Source of the DNA: DATADF01 sp046263155
GTDB taxonomy: Bacteria > Actinomycetota > CADDZG01 > WHSQ01
DNA: 64,000 nucleotides
Reading direction: 5' to 3'
NCBI GenBank assembly: GCA_046263155.1
Contig: JBHELF010000160.1
Coordinates: forward strand, 3,038-67,037
Made by a program: the position numbers and the translations under genes. The notes beneath the pieces were generated by a model, which did no database searches, had not been told where the DNA came from, and saw only the letters and a list, made by a program, of their open reading frames with translations. Position 1 is the first letter of the stretch. Each line of letters begins with the position of its first letter. Positions 1 through 8,801 of the stretch are shown here, piece by piece.

Positions 1-105
1 CGACTCGCTCGCGCGTGCCTGGAGGAGCCCGCGGTCGCGTTCGTTGCGGGCGATCTCTGCGGCAACGCATTTTTCGGAGCCTCTTTTACAGCCAAGGGCT
101 TCTGA
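1..105 (+). CDS. C-terminal end of an unidentified protein (partial)
   Basis: The first frame is open from the window edge to a TGA at 103-105 and gives 34 residues. Third codon positions are almost all G or C, as in the genes nearby, so this is probably the end of a real gene that starts outside the window. The visible residues (ending in GASFTAKGF) are too few to assign a family. The next gene starts 25 bases downstream on the same strand. Confidence 0.45.
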   Translation, partial: RLARACLEEPAVAFVAGDLCGNAFFGASFTAKGF

Positions 106-130
106 TCTCGCCTATCGTCGAAGAGCGACA

Positions 131-886
131 ATGGATGACTCCAGAACGATCCCGAGCGACACGGCCGATGAGGGCGCGGGGGCCTGGCGGGACGATCTGT
201 ACTGGTCGGTTCGACGACTGGGCGCGGGCATCGGGGCCGGGTTTCTGGTCGGTCTAATTGTCGGCGGAATCGGCGGTCGCCTGGCGATGTTCGTGCTACG
301 CCTCACCTCGGATCCCCTGCTGAGGGGTGTCGAGACCGACGACGGCTTTCGAATCGGAGCGTTCACGCAGGACACGCTCTTCCTGCTGCTGGTCGGCGGG
401 GCCTTGGGCGTACTCGGCGGTCTCTTCTACTTGACCGTGCGCTCCTGGCTACCGGCAAGGCGGCGACCGCTGTTGATGGCTGCCTTGGCCGCGACCGTCG
501 GAGGCTCGCTTGTGATCCACCCGGACGGGATCGATTTCCGAGTGCTCGACCCGCTGTCCCTTGCGCTTGCGATGTTCATACTCCTGCCTGGGCTTTACGG
601 GTTCGCCGTGAGTGTGTTGGCGGAGAAGCTTCTGCTGGTCGCGGAAGGTCCACGATTCGCCGGCTTGGTGTGGTCGTGGTTTCCCGTCCTCGCGCTATTC
701 CTGGCCGGCCCGATCGGACTTGTGGTCCTTATCGTGATGGGGTTGGGCTGGGCTTTGAACCGTGTGTCGAACTTCACGACTATCTGGACATCACCGGGCA
801 TGGCCTGGGTGGGTCGAGGTGCGCTGCTGGCCGGTGGACTATTCGCTCTCTACACGCTTGGCAAGGACATCGCCGAGCTCGTCTGA
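131..886 (+). CDS. Polytopic membrane protein, function unknown
   Basis: This encodes about 251 residues. I chose the ATG at 131 because the longer frame from 44 adds a stretch without membrane or domain character. About six hydrophobic segments are visible: a glycine-rich helix after residue 30 (GAGFLVGLIVGGIGGRL), further helices near residues 85-105, 115-130, 150-175 and 185-210, and one at the C-terminus. The N-terminal 25 residues are polar and acidic and should be cytoplasmic. I see no catalytic motif or transporter signature. Such multi-helix proteins are common in actinobacterial genomes without an assigned role. It is followed by a LuxR-type regulator on the same strand after 120 bases. 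Confidence 0.75.
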   Translation: MDDSRTIPSDTADEGAGAWRDDLYWSVRRLGAGIGAGFLVGLIVGGIGGRLAMFVLRLTSDPLLRGVETDDGFRIGAFTQDTLFLLLVGGALGVLGGLFYLTVRSWLPARRRPLLMAALAATVGGSLVIHPDGIDFRVLDPLSLALAMFILLPGLYGFAVSVLAEKLLLVAEGPRFAGLVWSWFPVLALFLAGPIGLVVLIVMGLGWALNRVSNFTTIWTSPGMAWVGRGALLAGGLFALYTLGKDIAELV

Positions 887-1006
887 CTCACGAAACTTCG
901 TACTTGCGGCGGCGGAGCTCATTGGCGCGTTGGCTATCGTCGGAGGTTCGGGGCGTCATCAAGACAACGTCTCATACCTCCGGTGCGATGCGATGATTCT
1001 GCGCGC

Positions 1007-2623
1007 ATGGAACCGCTTGCAAAGGCACGAGAGGCGGTCGCGGCCTACGACTGGCCGACGGCCTACGAAATCCTCAGCAATACCCGGCCCGAGGATTCGC
1101 TCGGCGGCGACGATCTCGATGGCCTCGCCGACGCGGCCTGGTGGCTTGGACACCTCGATGAATCCATCGCCGCGCGCCAGCAAGCCTTTGAGTCATACAC
1201 AAGCTCGGGCAACACCGAGCGGGCCGCGCTCGCCGCCCTGTCGGTTTCGCTTCATCTCGGAGATAAAGGCGACGAGGCCCTCGCCGCGGGCTGGCGGGCG
1301 CGCGCCCATCGGCTTGCGGCCGAGGTCCCCGATTCGTTGGCAAAGGGCCTTCTGATCAGCCTGGATGCCGACGCGGCCTTTCACGCGGGTGACGTCGCCG
1401 GGTGCCTCACCATGGCCGGCGAGACGATCGAGATAGGCAATAGGTTGTCGGACGACACTCTCGTCGCGTGGGGAACGCATCTAGAGGGCCTCGGCCTCGT
1501 TAAGCAGGGACACGTTGCGGAAGGCTGGGCGCGCCTCGAGGAATCGATGGTGGCCGTCTCGACCAAGAATCTGCGTCCCGTGTGGGCGGGGTTGATGCAT
1601 TGCGGAATGCTCCTGGCCTGCGAATTGGTCGACGATCCTCGGCGGGGTTGGCAATGGGTCGAAGCGACCGAAGAGTGGCTGAAGACTTTCCCGAGAGCGG
1701 TGCTCTATCGCGGTGTATGTCGCATCCACAAGGTGAGATTCATGCAGCTGAGGGGCGTGTGGTTGGGTGCGGAAGCCGAGGCTCGGCGAGCCTGCGAGGA
1801 ACTCGAACGAGTGCATGTCTACACGGCAGCGCGCGGCTACTACGAGATCGCCGAGATCAAGCGGCTCATGGGAGATCTAGAGGCCGCCCACGACTATTAC
1901 CGACGAGCACACGCACTTGGTTGGGATCCGCAGCCGGGTCTAGCTCGCCTGCGGCTCGCGCAGGGAAGGATGGAAGCCGCCGTTGCCGGCATTCGGCGCG
2001 CACTGGACGAGGCGCGAGATCGGCCGGCGCGTGCAGCGCTCCTGCCTCACCAGATCGATATCGCCTTGGCGGCGGGTGATCTACCCACTGCAGAGGAGGC
2101 GGCCGAGGAGCTGAGCGTGATCGCGTCGGATTATCAGAGTCCCGGCATGACCGCCGGCGCGGCGAGTGGAAAGGGGACGGTGCTTCTGGCCAAGGGCGAT
2201 CCCAAAGCGGCGTTGATGGAGCTGCGAAAGGCGATCGCGGCATGGTTGGAGCTGGACTGCCCCTATGAGCTGGCTCGCTCCCGTCTTCTTTCGGCAACTG
2301 CACATCGAGAGCTCGGCGATGAAGATGGGGCAGCGATGGAACTCGAGGCCGCACGAGAAACCTTTGTGCGCTTGGGTGCAACACCGGCCGCACAGCGCGC
2401 CGCCGAGTTGCTGGGGGGTTCCGAGCATCCGGGTGGATTGAGTGCCCGGGAGCTCGAGGTCCTGCGCCTCGTCGCCGCAGGTAAGTCAAACAAGGAGATC
2501 GCAAAGGAACTCTTCATCAGCGAGAACACCGTGGCACGGCACATGTCGCACATCCTGGCCAAGCTGGACGTGCCGTCGCGAGCTGCCGCCACCACGTTCG
2601 CTCTGAAGCACAACCTCGTGTGA
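1007..2623 (+). CDS. LuxR-family transcriptional regulator with TPR-like repeats
   Basis: A protein of about 538 residues. The last 62 residues form a classic LuxR/GerE DNA-binding domain (LSARELEVLRLVAAGKSN, then KEIAKELFISENTVARH). The rest is an array of alpha-helical repeats rich in A, L, E and W that resemble tetratricopeptide repeats. There is no P-loop, so this is not a complete MalT/LAL-type ATPase regulator. The start at 1007 is preferred over 983 because it begins directly with the helical region (MEPLAKAREAV). The repeats probably sense a ligand or protein partner. A DUF4242 gene lies just downstream, behind a pair of direct repeats that could be the operator. Confidence 0.85.
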   Translation: MEPLAKAREAVAAYDWPTAYEILSNTRPEDSLGGDDLDGLADAAWWLGHLDESIAARQQAFESYTSSGNTERAALAALSVSLHLGDKGDEALAAGWRARAHRLAAEVPDSLAKGLLISLDADAAFHAGDVAGCLTMAGETIEIGNRLSDDTLVAWGTHLEGLGLVKQGHVAEGWARLEESMVAVSTKNLRPVWAGLMHCGMLLACELVDDPRRGWQWVEATEEWLKTFPRAVLYRGVCRIHKVRFMQLRGVWLGAEAEARRACEELERVHVYTAARGYYEIAEIKRLMGDLEAAHDYYRRAHALGWDPQPGLARLRLAQGRMEAAVAGIRRALDEARDRPARAALLPHQIDIALAAGDLPTAEEAAEELSVIASDYQSPGMTAGAASGKGTVLLAKGDPKAALMELRKAIAAWLELDCPYELARSRLLSATAHRELGDEDGAAMELEAARETFVRLGATPAAQRAAELLGGSEHPGGLSARELEVLRLVAAGKSNKEIAKELFISENTVARHMSHILAKLDVPSRAAATTFALKHNLV

Positions 2624-2641
2624 GGCGCGGGCCGTAACCAA

Positions 2642-2675
2642 AAATAGTCATGCCCTCCCGTCCGCAAATAGTCAT
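2642..2675. promoter_or_regulatory. Direct repeat AAATAGTCAT, candidate operator
   Basis: Two identical copies of AAATAGTCAT occur at 2642-2651 and 2666-2675, 24 bases apart, in the 137-base gap between the LuxR gene and the DUF4242 gene. They are A/T-rich islands in GC-rich DNA. Direct repeats upstream of a small gene that follows a regulator suggest binding of that regulator. This is inference only. Confidence 0.4.
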
Positions 2676-2760
2676 TCGCCGCGATGCGACCGGCATCCCT
2701 TCTCTCTAGCGTGAGCCAGAGCCCGGTCGTGGGATCGGGCAGGAGCAGGAGGTGGCGCGA

Positions 2761-3015
2761 ATGCCGTTGTTCATGGACGTACACGAGAAGCTCCCCGACG
2801 GTGCCACGGCGGCCGATGTTGCCGGCGCTCACGAGGCGGATCTGAAGATCCAGGATGCCCATGGCGTGAAGTACCTGCGCTATTGGGTGGACGAGAAAGC
2901 CGGCAAGGTCTTCTGCCTGGTGGACGCCCCTAACGCCGACGCCGCGATTGCCGTACATCGCGAGGCACACGGCCTGCTGGCCGACAACATCTTCGAGGTC
3001 CTCGAGGGCGAGTAG
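2761..3015 (+). CDS. DUF4242 family protein (SCO4226-like)
   Basis: A protein of 84 residues with the ferredoxin-like pattern of DUF4242: MDVHEKLPDGATAADV, then AHEADL, YLRYWVDEKAGKVFCLV and AVHREAHG. The family contains the nickel-binding Streptomyces protein SCO4226, and the histidine residues here would suit metal binding, but its metal and function are not known. The ATG at 2761 is chosen because AGGAGG at 2747-2752 lies eight bases upstream; a GTG at 2752 would overlap that site. It sits behind the TPR-LuxR gene and is probably regulated by it. A strong hairpin follows. Confidence 0.85.
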   Translation: MPLFMDVHEKLPDGATAADVAGAHEADLKIQDAHGVKYLRYWVDEKAGKVFCLVDAPNADAAIAVHREAHGLLADNIFEVLEGE

Positions 3016-3029
3016 TCCCGAGACCTTAT

Positions 3030-3056
3030 GGGGGCCGGGCAACCCGACCGGCCCCC
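3030..3056 (+). terminator. Hairpin terminator after the DUF4242 gene
   Basis: GGGGGCCGG (3030-3038) pairs perfectly with CCGGCCCCC (3048-3056) across a nine-base loop, 15 bases after the stop codon. There is no clear T-tract, which is common in GC-rich genomes, so termination efficiency is uncertain. Confidence 0.6.
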
Positions 3057-3093
3057 TCGGCGTCCTCTCCATAGAGCTAGGGGAGGAGAACTC

Positions 3094-4317
3094 ATGCTGA
3101 AGAGTCGGCGCGCGGTCCTGATGCTTGGACTTTCGTCGGCCGTCCTCGGGTCGCTTGCGTGCGGAGCCCCGCCGCGGGAGGCGGCCGCCGACCGGCTCCT
3201 ACTTCAGACCTCGAGGGGCGTAATTATCGTCGAGCCCGGAGCTTCGCAGCCCGCGTTTCGTGCGCCTTTTGCCCTGCCTTCCCAGGATTGGTCAACCATC
3301 GTTCGTTCCGCATTCACGGGTCACTCGACCACCCTGCGCGCCGTCGATCCCGAATCCGGACGCCAGAAATGGGGCCGGATCTTGGGGCGCAATCTGAATC
3401 TGAAGGTTGTGTCGGGAGACGGCAGAACGGCTGCGTTGTCGCCGGCGCGTGAGCGCTACTACCTGTACGGGCGCCCGAGTACAACGCTCCTCATCACGGG
3501 CGAGGACTTCCCCACGCCGCAAAAGATCGAGCTCGATGGCAACTACGAGCCCGAGGCGTTCTCAACCGATGGGCAGAGCCTGTTCGTCCTTCAATATCGT
3601 CCCGCTCGCCTGCCCACTCGCTATCAGGTGAGACGCCTGGATCTGCGAAGCGAGAAGGTAATGGGCGTCTACACGCCCGACGCGGACCTTCAGGAGTCGA
3701 TGCGGGGGACCGCCCGGGTGCAGGCAACGAGCCCCGAGGGCACGCGGCTGTACACGCTGTACACGGTGGGAAGAGGCGACGACCGACGAGCGTTCATCCA
3801 CGTTCTCAACCTCGAGGAGCTCTGGGCTCACTGCATCGATCTGCCGACGGGGTTCGCGGACGAAGCAGAGTCCGCCACGGCACTCACATCATCTCCCGAC
3901 GGTAGGCGCCTCTACGTGGCCAATGCGGCGGCGGAGGCCGTTGCCGAAATCGACACGCAGCGGCTTACAACGGTGCGCACAGGCGAGCTCAACTTCGCGC
4001 CTGGGTCTCAGACCCATGCCCTACACGGAGAAAGAGACACGCTGTTCTTCGCCAGGGGTGATCGGGTGACGATGGTGGACGCGGTCACGCTCACGCAGAA
4101 AAGATTGTGGCTTGTCGACGAGAAGGTTCGTGGCCTCCAACTGGGACGCGCTGGGCAGCTCTACGTGGCCCTCAAAGAGAGCATCGTCATGATCGACCTC
4201 AAAACTGGGGACCGGCTCCGTACCTTTGACCCTCCCGGGATCAAACGCATCGCGCAATTCGGCCGTACTCCCCGAGCCCTGGACGACGATCTAAGCAAGA
4301 TCAGCTGCGCCTGTTGA
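3094..4317 (+). CDS. Secreted lipoprotein with beta-propeller-like repeats
   Basis: A protein of about 407 residues. ATG at 3094 follows GGGAGGAG with good spacing. The N-terminus is a lipoprotein signal (RR, a hydrophobic stretch, then SLAC at the lipobox). The mature part has recurring short strands typical of WD40/YncE-type beta-propellers, for example SPDGRRLYVANAAAEAV and IDLKTGDRLRTFDPPG. No catalytic residues are evident, so a binding or scaffold role at the outer membrane face is likely. The family assignment rests on repeat pattern alone. Confidence 0.75.
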   Translation: MLKSRRAVLMLGLSSAVLGSLACGAPPREAAADRLLLQTSRGVIIVEPGASQPAFRAPFALPSQDWSTIVRSAFTGHSTTLRAVDPESGRQKWGRILGRNLNLKVVSGDGRTAALSPARERYYLYGRPSTTLLITGEDFPTPQKIELDGNYEPEAFSTDGQSLFVLQYRPARLPTRYQVRRLDLRSEKVMGVYTPDADLQESMRGTARVQATSPEGTRLYTLYTVGRGDDRRAFIHVLNLEELWAHCIDLPTGFADEAESATALTSSPDGRRLYVANAAAEAVAEIDTQRLTTVRTGELNFAPGSQTHALHGERDTLFFARGDRVTMVDAVTLTQKRLWLVDEKVRGLQLGRAGQLYVALKESIVMIDLKTGDRLRTFDPPGIKRIAQFGRTPRALDDDLSKISCAC

Positions 4318-4339
4318 GCGAACCGGGCATCATGGCGTC

Positions 4340-4915
4340 ATGCTTCTCGACGCCTTCATGCCCGGTCATGACTTTTTCGAAAGACACGAAATCCTTGTGC
4401 GCGCGTCTCCCGCGGATGCATATCGTGCGATTCGCAACGTGGACTTCGGTCGGTCCTTCCCGATTGCCGTCCTGCTCGCAGTAAGGGGACTTCCTCACTT
4501 CCTTACGAGAAAGCTGCCCTCCTCCCGGCATGTGACCCTGGATTACATCCTTCAAGCAGGGTTCGTGGTTCTGGCGGAGGCGGAACAGTCAGAACTTGTT
4601 CTAGGTGCAGTGGGGAAGTTCTGGCGTCTGGACAGCGGTTTTGTGGCGATACGTCCAGAGGACTTCACCGCGTTCAACACGCCGGGGTATGCCAAGGCGG
4701 TCTTGAACTTTACGGCCGAGGAGAACTCCCCAAAGGGCTGCCTCGTAACAACCGAGACGCGAATTGTTTGCACAGATGCGGCCTCGAAGCGCAAGTTCGC
4801 CCTCTACTGGAAGTTGATCGGGCCTTTCAGCGGCCTCATCCGAGGTTGGGCTCTCGGACTTATCCGCGCCGACGCTGAGGCTCTGGCTTCCGCGCGCGAG
4901 TCCGCAAGCGGATAA
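4340..4915 (+). CDS. SRPBCC-like (START fold) protein, function unknown
   Basis: A protein of 191 residues with no signal peptide. The N-terminal part (EILVRASPADAYRAIRNVD) and the C-terminal part (TTETRIVCTDAASKRKF, then YWKLIGPFSGLIRGWAL) match the general layout of SRPBCC/polyketide-cyclase-like proteins in actinobacteria, with a C-terminal amphipathic helix covering a hydrophobic pocket. The ligand cannot be predicted. It starts 22 bases after the lipoprotein gene and could be co-transcribed with it and with the cyclase gene downstream. Confidence 0.65.
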   Translation: MLLDAFMPGHDFFERHEILVRASPADAYRAIRNVDFGRSFPIAVLLAVRGLPHFLTRKLPSSRHVTLDYILQAGFVVLAEAEQSELVLGAVGKFWRLDSGFVAIRPEDFTAFNTPGYAKAVLNFTAEENSPKGCLVTTETRIVCTDAASKRKFALYWKLIGPFSGLIRGWALGLIRADAEALASARESASG

Positions 4916-4939
4916 TGCCCCCGTGAGAAAGCGCAGCTG

Positions 4940-6265
4940 ATGGTTCCGAAGACGCGCTACGCCGCGAACGGCTCGGTCAACCTCGCCTACCAGGTGATCG
5001 GAGAGGGGCCGCTCGACCTCGTCTTCGTTCCTCCGGGTGTCTCCAACCTCGAGTACTACTGGGAGGAGCCGAGTTGCGACCGGTTCTTCACGCGGCTTGC
5101 TTCCTTCGCTCGCCTGATCCTGTTCGACAAGCGCGGCGCAGGGCTCTCGGACCCGATCATCGATCGTCCCTCTCTGCACGATCTAACAGGGGATATCGAG
5201 GCGGTCCTGGATACATGTGATTCGGAGTCGGCCGCCCTGTTGGGCGCTCTCTGGGGCGGTCCGCAGGCGATCTCCTTTGCAGCTACTCGCCCGGGACGCA
5301 CTACCGCTTTGATCCTTTACGGGACGTTTGCGACGCGAACGCGGAGCGATGACTATCCGTGGGCGCCGACCGCGGAGGAGCGTCGGCGCAACCTAGCTTC
5401 TTTTACCGAGGGTTGGACCGAAGGCGGCGACCTCGAGCACGTCGCTCCATCGATGGCCGACGACGAGCGTTTCCGGCAGTGGTGGGCTCGCATGCGCCGC
5501 TTCGCAGCAAGTCCGGGCGCGCTTCGCAATGACGTGGACATGATGGCCGAGCTGGACGTGCGGGGTGAATTAGATCAAGTAAAGGTTCCGACTCTGGTCG
5601 TCCATCGGTCGGGCGACCGGTTGATCGAGCCGGCAAACGGCCGCTATCTCGCCGAGCACATCCCGGGGGCGCGCCACGTAGAGCTGGCGGGCGATGACCA
5701 TCTTCCTTTTGTCGGAGATTCCGAGGCGATCGTGGATCAGATAGAGGAGTTCCTCACGGGGGCGGCGCCCCGGAAACGCTTCGAGCGAGTCCTCGCGACC
5801 GTGATGTTCACGGACATCTGTGGATCCACGGCTCGTGCCGATGCAATGGGGGATCGGCGCTGGCGTGACCTTCTCGAGGCCCATCATTCTGTTGTCCGCA
5901 AGTTGCTGGATCGATTCGGGGGTCGCGAGATCAAGACAATCGGGGACGCGTTCATGGTTGCATTCGACGCGCCCGCGGGAGCCATTCGCTGCGCGCAGGC
6001 GATCCGGGATGGGGTTCAACCCCTCGGGATCCAGATCAAAGCCGGCCTTCACACGGGTGAATGCGAAGTCATGGGCGAGGACCTGGGGGGAATGACCGTC
6101 CACATCGCTTCCCGAGTAGTGGAACGGGCGGCCCCCGGCGAGGTCCTGGTCTCGCGCACGTTGAAGGAGCTCGTTCCCGGTTCTGGGCTCGAATTCCGAC
6201 CCCGAGGCGCGCACGAGCTGAAGGGCGTTCCCGGTGAGTGGGAACTCTTTGCCGTCGCCGACTAA
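4940..6265 (+). CDS. Alpha/beta-hydrolase fused to a class III nucleotide cyclase
   Basis: A protein of 441 residues. Residues 1-275 are an alpha/beta-hydrolase domain (LILFDKRGAGLSD, ending with a GDDHLPF histidine motif). Residues 285-441 are an adenylate/guanylate cyclase catalytic domain with FTDICGST and TIGDAFMVAF, which supply the two metal-binding aspartates, and HIASRVVERA. This architecture is frequent in actinobacteria. The nucleophile elbow reads GALWGG (residues 102-107) where related proteins have G-x-S-x-G-G, so the expected serine is leucine 104. The hydrolase part is probably a non-catalytic sensor that controls cAMP or cGMP synthesis. Confidence 0.9.
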   Translation: MVPKTRYAANGSVNLAYQVIGEGPLDLVFVPPGVSNLEYYWEEPSCDRFFTRLASFARLILFDKRGAGLSDPIIDRPSLHDLTGDIEAVLDTCDSESAALLGALWGGPQAISFAATRPGRTTALILYGTFATRTRSDDYPWAPTAEERRRNLASFTEGWTEGGDLEHVAPSMADDERFRQWWARMRRFAASPGALRNDVDMMAELDVRGELDQVKVPTLVVHRSGDRLIEPANGRYLAEHIPGARHVELAGDDHLPFVGDSEAIVDQIEEFLTGAAPRKRFERVLATVMFTDICGSTARADAMGDRRWRDLLEAHHSVVRKLLDRFGGREIKTIGDAFMVAFDAPAGAIRCAQAIRDGVQPLGIQIKAGLHTGECEVMGEDLGGMTVHIASRVVERAAPGEVLVSRTLKELVPGSGLEFRPRGAHELKGVPGEWELFAVAD

Positions 6266-6273
6266 CCGTTGAC

Positions 6274-6894
6274 TTACTTCTTCTTGGCGAAGGCCCCGAG
6301 GGTTAGCTGAGTGCTGCCGTCTGCCGGGTAGAAACCGTGGAACAAACTGTTTCCGGTGTTCTTGAGAGTCAGGGTGAGGCTGTCTAATACCTTGCCGTTG
6401 GCGGCCTCGTCGGGCGTGATCTCGAACTCGACTACGTAGTCCCTCTGCGCGGGAGTAACCGTGTAAGGCTCGCTGACGAACTCGCCGATGGTCACGTCCT
6501 GGCCGCCCGCGGTTCCGGTAAGCGTCATCTGCAGGACGGCCTGGCCGATCCCGACGACATCCGGTCCGTCCGTCGCCAGGTTGTACGAACTGGCGGTAAC
6601 CGAACCCGTAATCGGCTTGGAGGCATCCAAAGTGAGCGGAAGACCGTCGACTGCGATGTGAGGCATCGGGTCCGCGCCTAGGGGCGACGCCGGTTCGAGG
6701 ATGCCGAAGAAGGGGTTGCCGCAGCCGCCGTCGCCCTCGCTTTGCGTCAGCGTCAGGTTGCCGCAGGCGTCCCCCGAACCCACGTTGTAAAAGGTCACCT
6801 CTACGGGCACAAGCTTGGGCTTCTTCTTCGCCTGCGCGGGCGCCATGACCGTCATCAGCGCGAGCACCAGAACCGCCGCTGCTGTTTTACGCAT
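6274..6894 (-). CDS. Secreted protein, paralogue of the next gene
   Basis: A protein of about 206 residues. The ATG at 6894 is preferred to the one 21 bases upstream because AAGGAGG lies six bases before it. A signal peptide ends around APAQA, followed by a lysine-rich stretch. The mature domain has paired-cysteine motifs (GDACGNLTL, GGCGNPFFG) and a conserved end (HGFYPADGSTQLTLG). It shares these blocks with the protein encoded just upstream on the same strand (6986-7615), so the two arose by duplication. I do not recognise the family. It converges on the cyclase gene, with eight bases between the stops. Confidence 0.8.
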   Translation of the reverse strand: MRKTAAAVLVLALMTVMAPAQAKKKPKLVPVEVTFYNVGSGDACGNLTLTQSEGDGGCGNPFFGILEPASPLGADPMPHIAVDGLPLTLDASKPITGSVTASSYNLATDGPDVVGIGQAVLQMTLTGTAGGQDVTIGEFVSEPYTVTPAQRDYVVEFEITPDEAANGKVLDSLTLTLKNTGNSLFHGFYPADGSTQLTLGAFAKKK

Positions 6895-6985
6895 GCCGGG
6901 CCTCCTTGTTCGCAACCTCTGCCTTTCAGTACGGAAAATTGGGCGATGTGGGTTACCGCCGAAGGAACTATTCGGCGCCGATGGC

Positions 6986-7615
6986 CTAGTTCCTCAATAT
7001 TCCGAGGTTCACGTGGGTGGACCCATCCGCGGGATAGAAGCCGTGGAACACACTGCGACCGGATGTCCTCAATTTGAGATTGAGCCCTTCGACAATTCTT
7101 CCCGACAGCCACCAAGGAGGCTCCATGTGGAAGTTGATCGTGTAATCGCGGGCGGCCGGCGTGATCGTGTAGGGGTCGCTGACGAACTCTCCGATCTTTA
7201 CGTCTTCGCCATCGATCGAACCCACAAGCGTGACCTCCAGCACCGGTTGGCCGATGCCGACGACATCCTTTCGGGCTATTCCGACGACGAGGTACGACCT
7301 CACAGTGACCGACCCGTTGATCTCACTTGACCCGTCGAGAGTGAATGGAAGCCCGTCAATGGCCAGGTGAGTCATCCTTCGCGCCGTGTCGCGTGATGCA
7401 GGCGCGAGCAATCCGTAGAAAGGATTGCCGCACCCATCCGTCGTCCGGCTTGGACTGCGGCTCCTAATAGAGAGAGCGCCGCAGGCGTCCCCCCTGCTCA
7501 CGAGGTAGTACGTCAATCGATCGGGAACCGATGTATTCGTCTCGTTTCCGACTGCGGGTGCGGCTCCCGCCGCGAACACGATAAGCAACCAAAGGGATGT
7601 AAGGCCCCGCCGCAT
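6986..7615 (-). CDS. Secreted protein, paralogue of the preceding gene
   Basis: A protein of 209 residues with a signal peptide (hydrophobic LWLLIVFAAGAAPAVG). It shares with its neighbour the blocks GDACGALSI, DGCGNPFYGLLAPAS, VVGIGQPVLEVTL, IGEFVSDPYTITPA and HGFYPADGSTHVNLG. The 91-base gap between them suggests one transcript. The conserved cysteines probably form a disulfide in the exported protein. There is no enzyme motif. The divergent gene at 7755 (DUF2330) shares the upstream region. Confidence 0.8.
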   Translation of the reverse strand: MRRGLTSLWLLIVFAAGAAPAVGNETNTSVPDRLTYYLVSRGDACGALSIRSRSPSRTTDGCGNPFYGLLAPASRDTARRMTHLAIDGLPFTLDGSSEINGSVTVRSYLVVGIARKDVVGIGQPVLEVTLVGSIDGEDVKIGEFVSDPYTITPAARDYTINFHMEPPWWLSGRIVEGLNLKLRTSGRSVFHGFYPADGSTHVNLGILRN

Positions 7616-7754
7616 CCATCCTCCCCACTCGGATAGGCGGGGGCGACATTAGCGGCTCATGACAATGCTGAAAAGTCTGGGGGGAACCATTCTTGGCAGC
7701 CGGCCGTCCAAGCCCCCAGATGCTTGTTTCGTTGGTCGAGGAAGGGTGATCTGG

Positions 7755-8801
7755 ATGCGTCGATGGATTTTTGCAGCGGCAACGAGCGCCCTGCTGGCAC
7801 TAGCCGGCCCCTCAGTCGCGTTGGCCTGTGGGGGCCTCGTGGCGCCCAACGGCTCCGTGAACCTTGTGCGCACCGCGACCCTGGCCGCGTATCGAAATGG
7901 CGTTGAGCATTACGTGACGTCCTTTCAATTCGAGGGGAACCTGAAGGGCAAATTCGGCTCCATCATTCCTCTGCCGGCAATCCCTTCGCGCGTGCGTCGC
8001 GGCGGCGAATGGACCCTCCAGCGCCTCCTGCAGGAAGTCGCACCCCCGATACGGAGGACGTCGCTGGAAAGTGCCGACTTCGCGGTCGCCGCGAATCAAG
8101 CTCAGGTCATCCTGGAAAAGCAGATCGAATCACTCGACGTCGCCGTTCTGAAGGGGGGAGGCGACGAGGTCGGGCTCTGGGCCAAGAACAACGGGTTCTT
8201 CCTTCCGCCGGACGCGCCCGAGGTGCTGGACTTCTACGCTGCTCGCAGCCCGATCTTCATGGCGGTTCGTTTCGACGCAGACCGTGCTCGGGAGCAAGGT
8301 CTCACTTCGGGCGACGGCATTCCGGTCCACGTGACCATTCCGACGCCCAACCCATGGGTCCCTCTGAGGATCCTCGGACTGGGCAAGGAAGCTGAGGAAC
8401 GCGTTGAGGCGGATGTCTTTCTTCTCACCGAGGGTGCGCCCACGATGCTTCCCGCGCCGCGTAAGAACGCAAGCGAGGGATTGATCCTCGATCGGCAGGA
8501 GCTGGCGAGCGAATCGCTATTAGCAGACCTCCGCTCCGACCGCGGCATGAAGTGGTTGCCCACCGACGGGATGTGGCTGAGCTACATCAAGATCGATACG
8601 ACTGCCGGAGACCTGAAGCATGATCTGGCCGTCGACTCCTTGGGGATCGCCGATCCCTCTCCTGTGGCCGCGGGGCTCGTCTTGCCCGATCTCAACTTCG
8701 AGACACCGGAGGGTTCCACGGGTTGGTGGGCTTGGCTCTTGGCGGCCCTGAGCGGTGCCGCCGGGCTGGTCTTCGTGGATCGGTTTGTTCTCGGCCGATG
8801 A
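7755..8801 (+). CDS. DUF2330 family exported protein
   Basis: A protein of 348 residues. The start at 7755 gives a proper signal peptide (MRRWIFAAATSALLALAG) and follows AGGAAGGG; the in-frame codons upstream would add a polar leader. The mature protein begins with CGGLVAPNGSVNL, the hallmark N-terminus of DUF2330, and keeps the family blocks FQFEGNLKGKFGSIIPLP and NNGFFLPPDAPEVLDFY. A C-terminal hydrophobic helix (WWAWLLAALSGAAGLVFV) anchors it in the membrane. The role of the family is unknown. The stop overlaps the start of the cupredoxin gene (ATGA), so the two are translationally coupled. Confidence 0.88.
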   Translation: MRRWIFAAATSALLALAGPSVALACGGLVAPNGSVNLVRTATLAAYRNGVEHYVTSFQFEGNLKGKFGSIIPLPAIPSRVRRGGEWTLQRLLQEVAPPIRRTSLESADFAVAANQAQVILEKQIESLDVAVLKGGGDEVGLWAKNNGFFLPPDAPEVLDFYAARSPIFMAVRFDADRAREQGLTSGDGIPVHVTIPTPNPWVPLRILGLGKEAEERVEADVFLLTEGAPTMLPAPRKNASEGLILDRQELASESLLADLRSDRGMKWLPTDGMWLSYIKIDTTAGDLKHDLAVDSLGIADPSPVAAGLVLPDLNFETPEGSTGWWAWLLAALSGAAGLVFVDRFVLGR

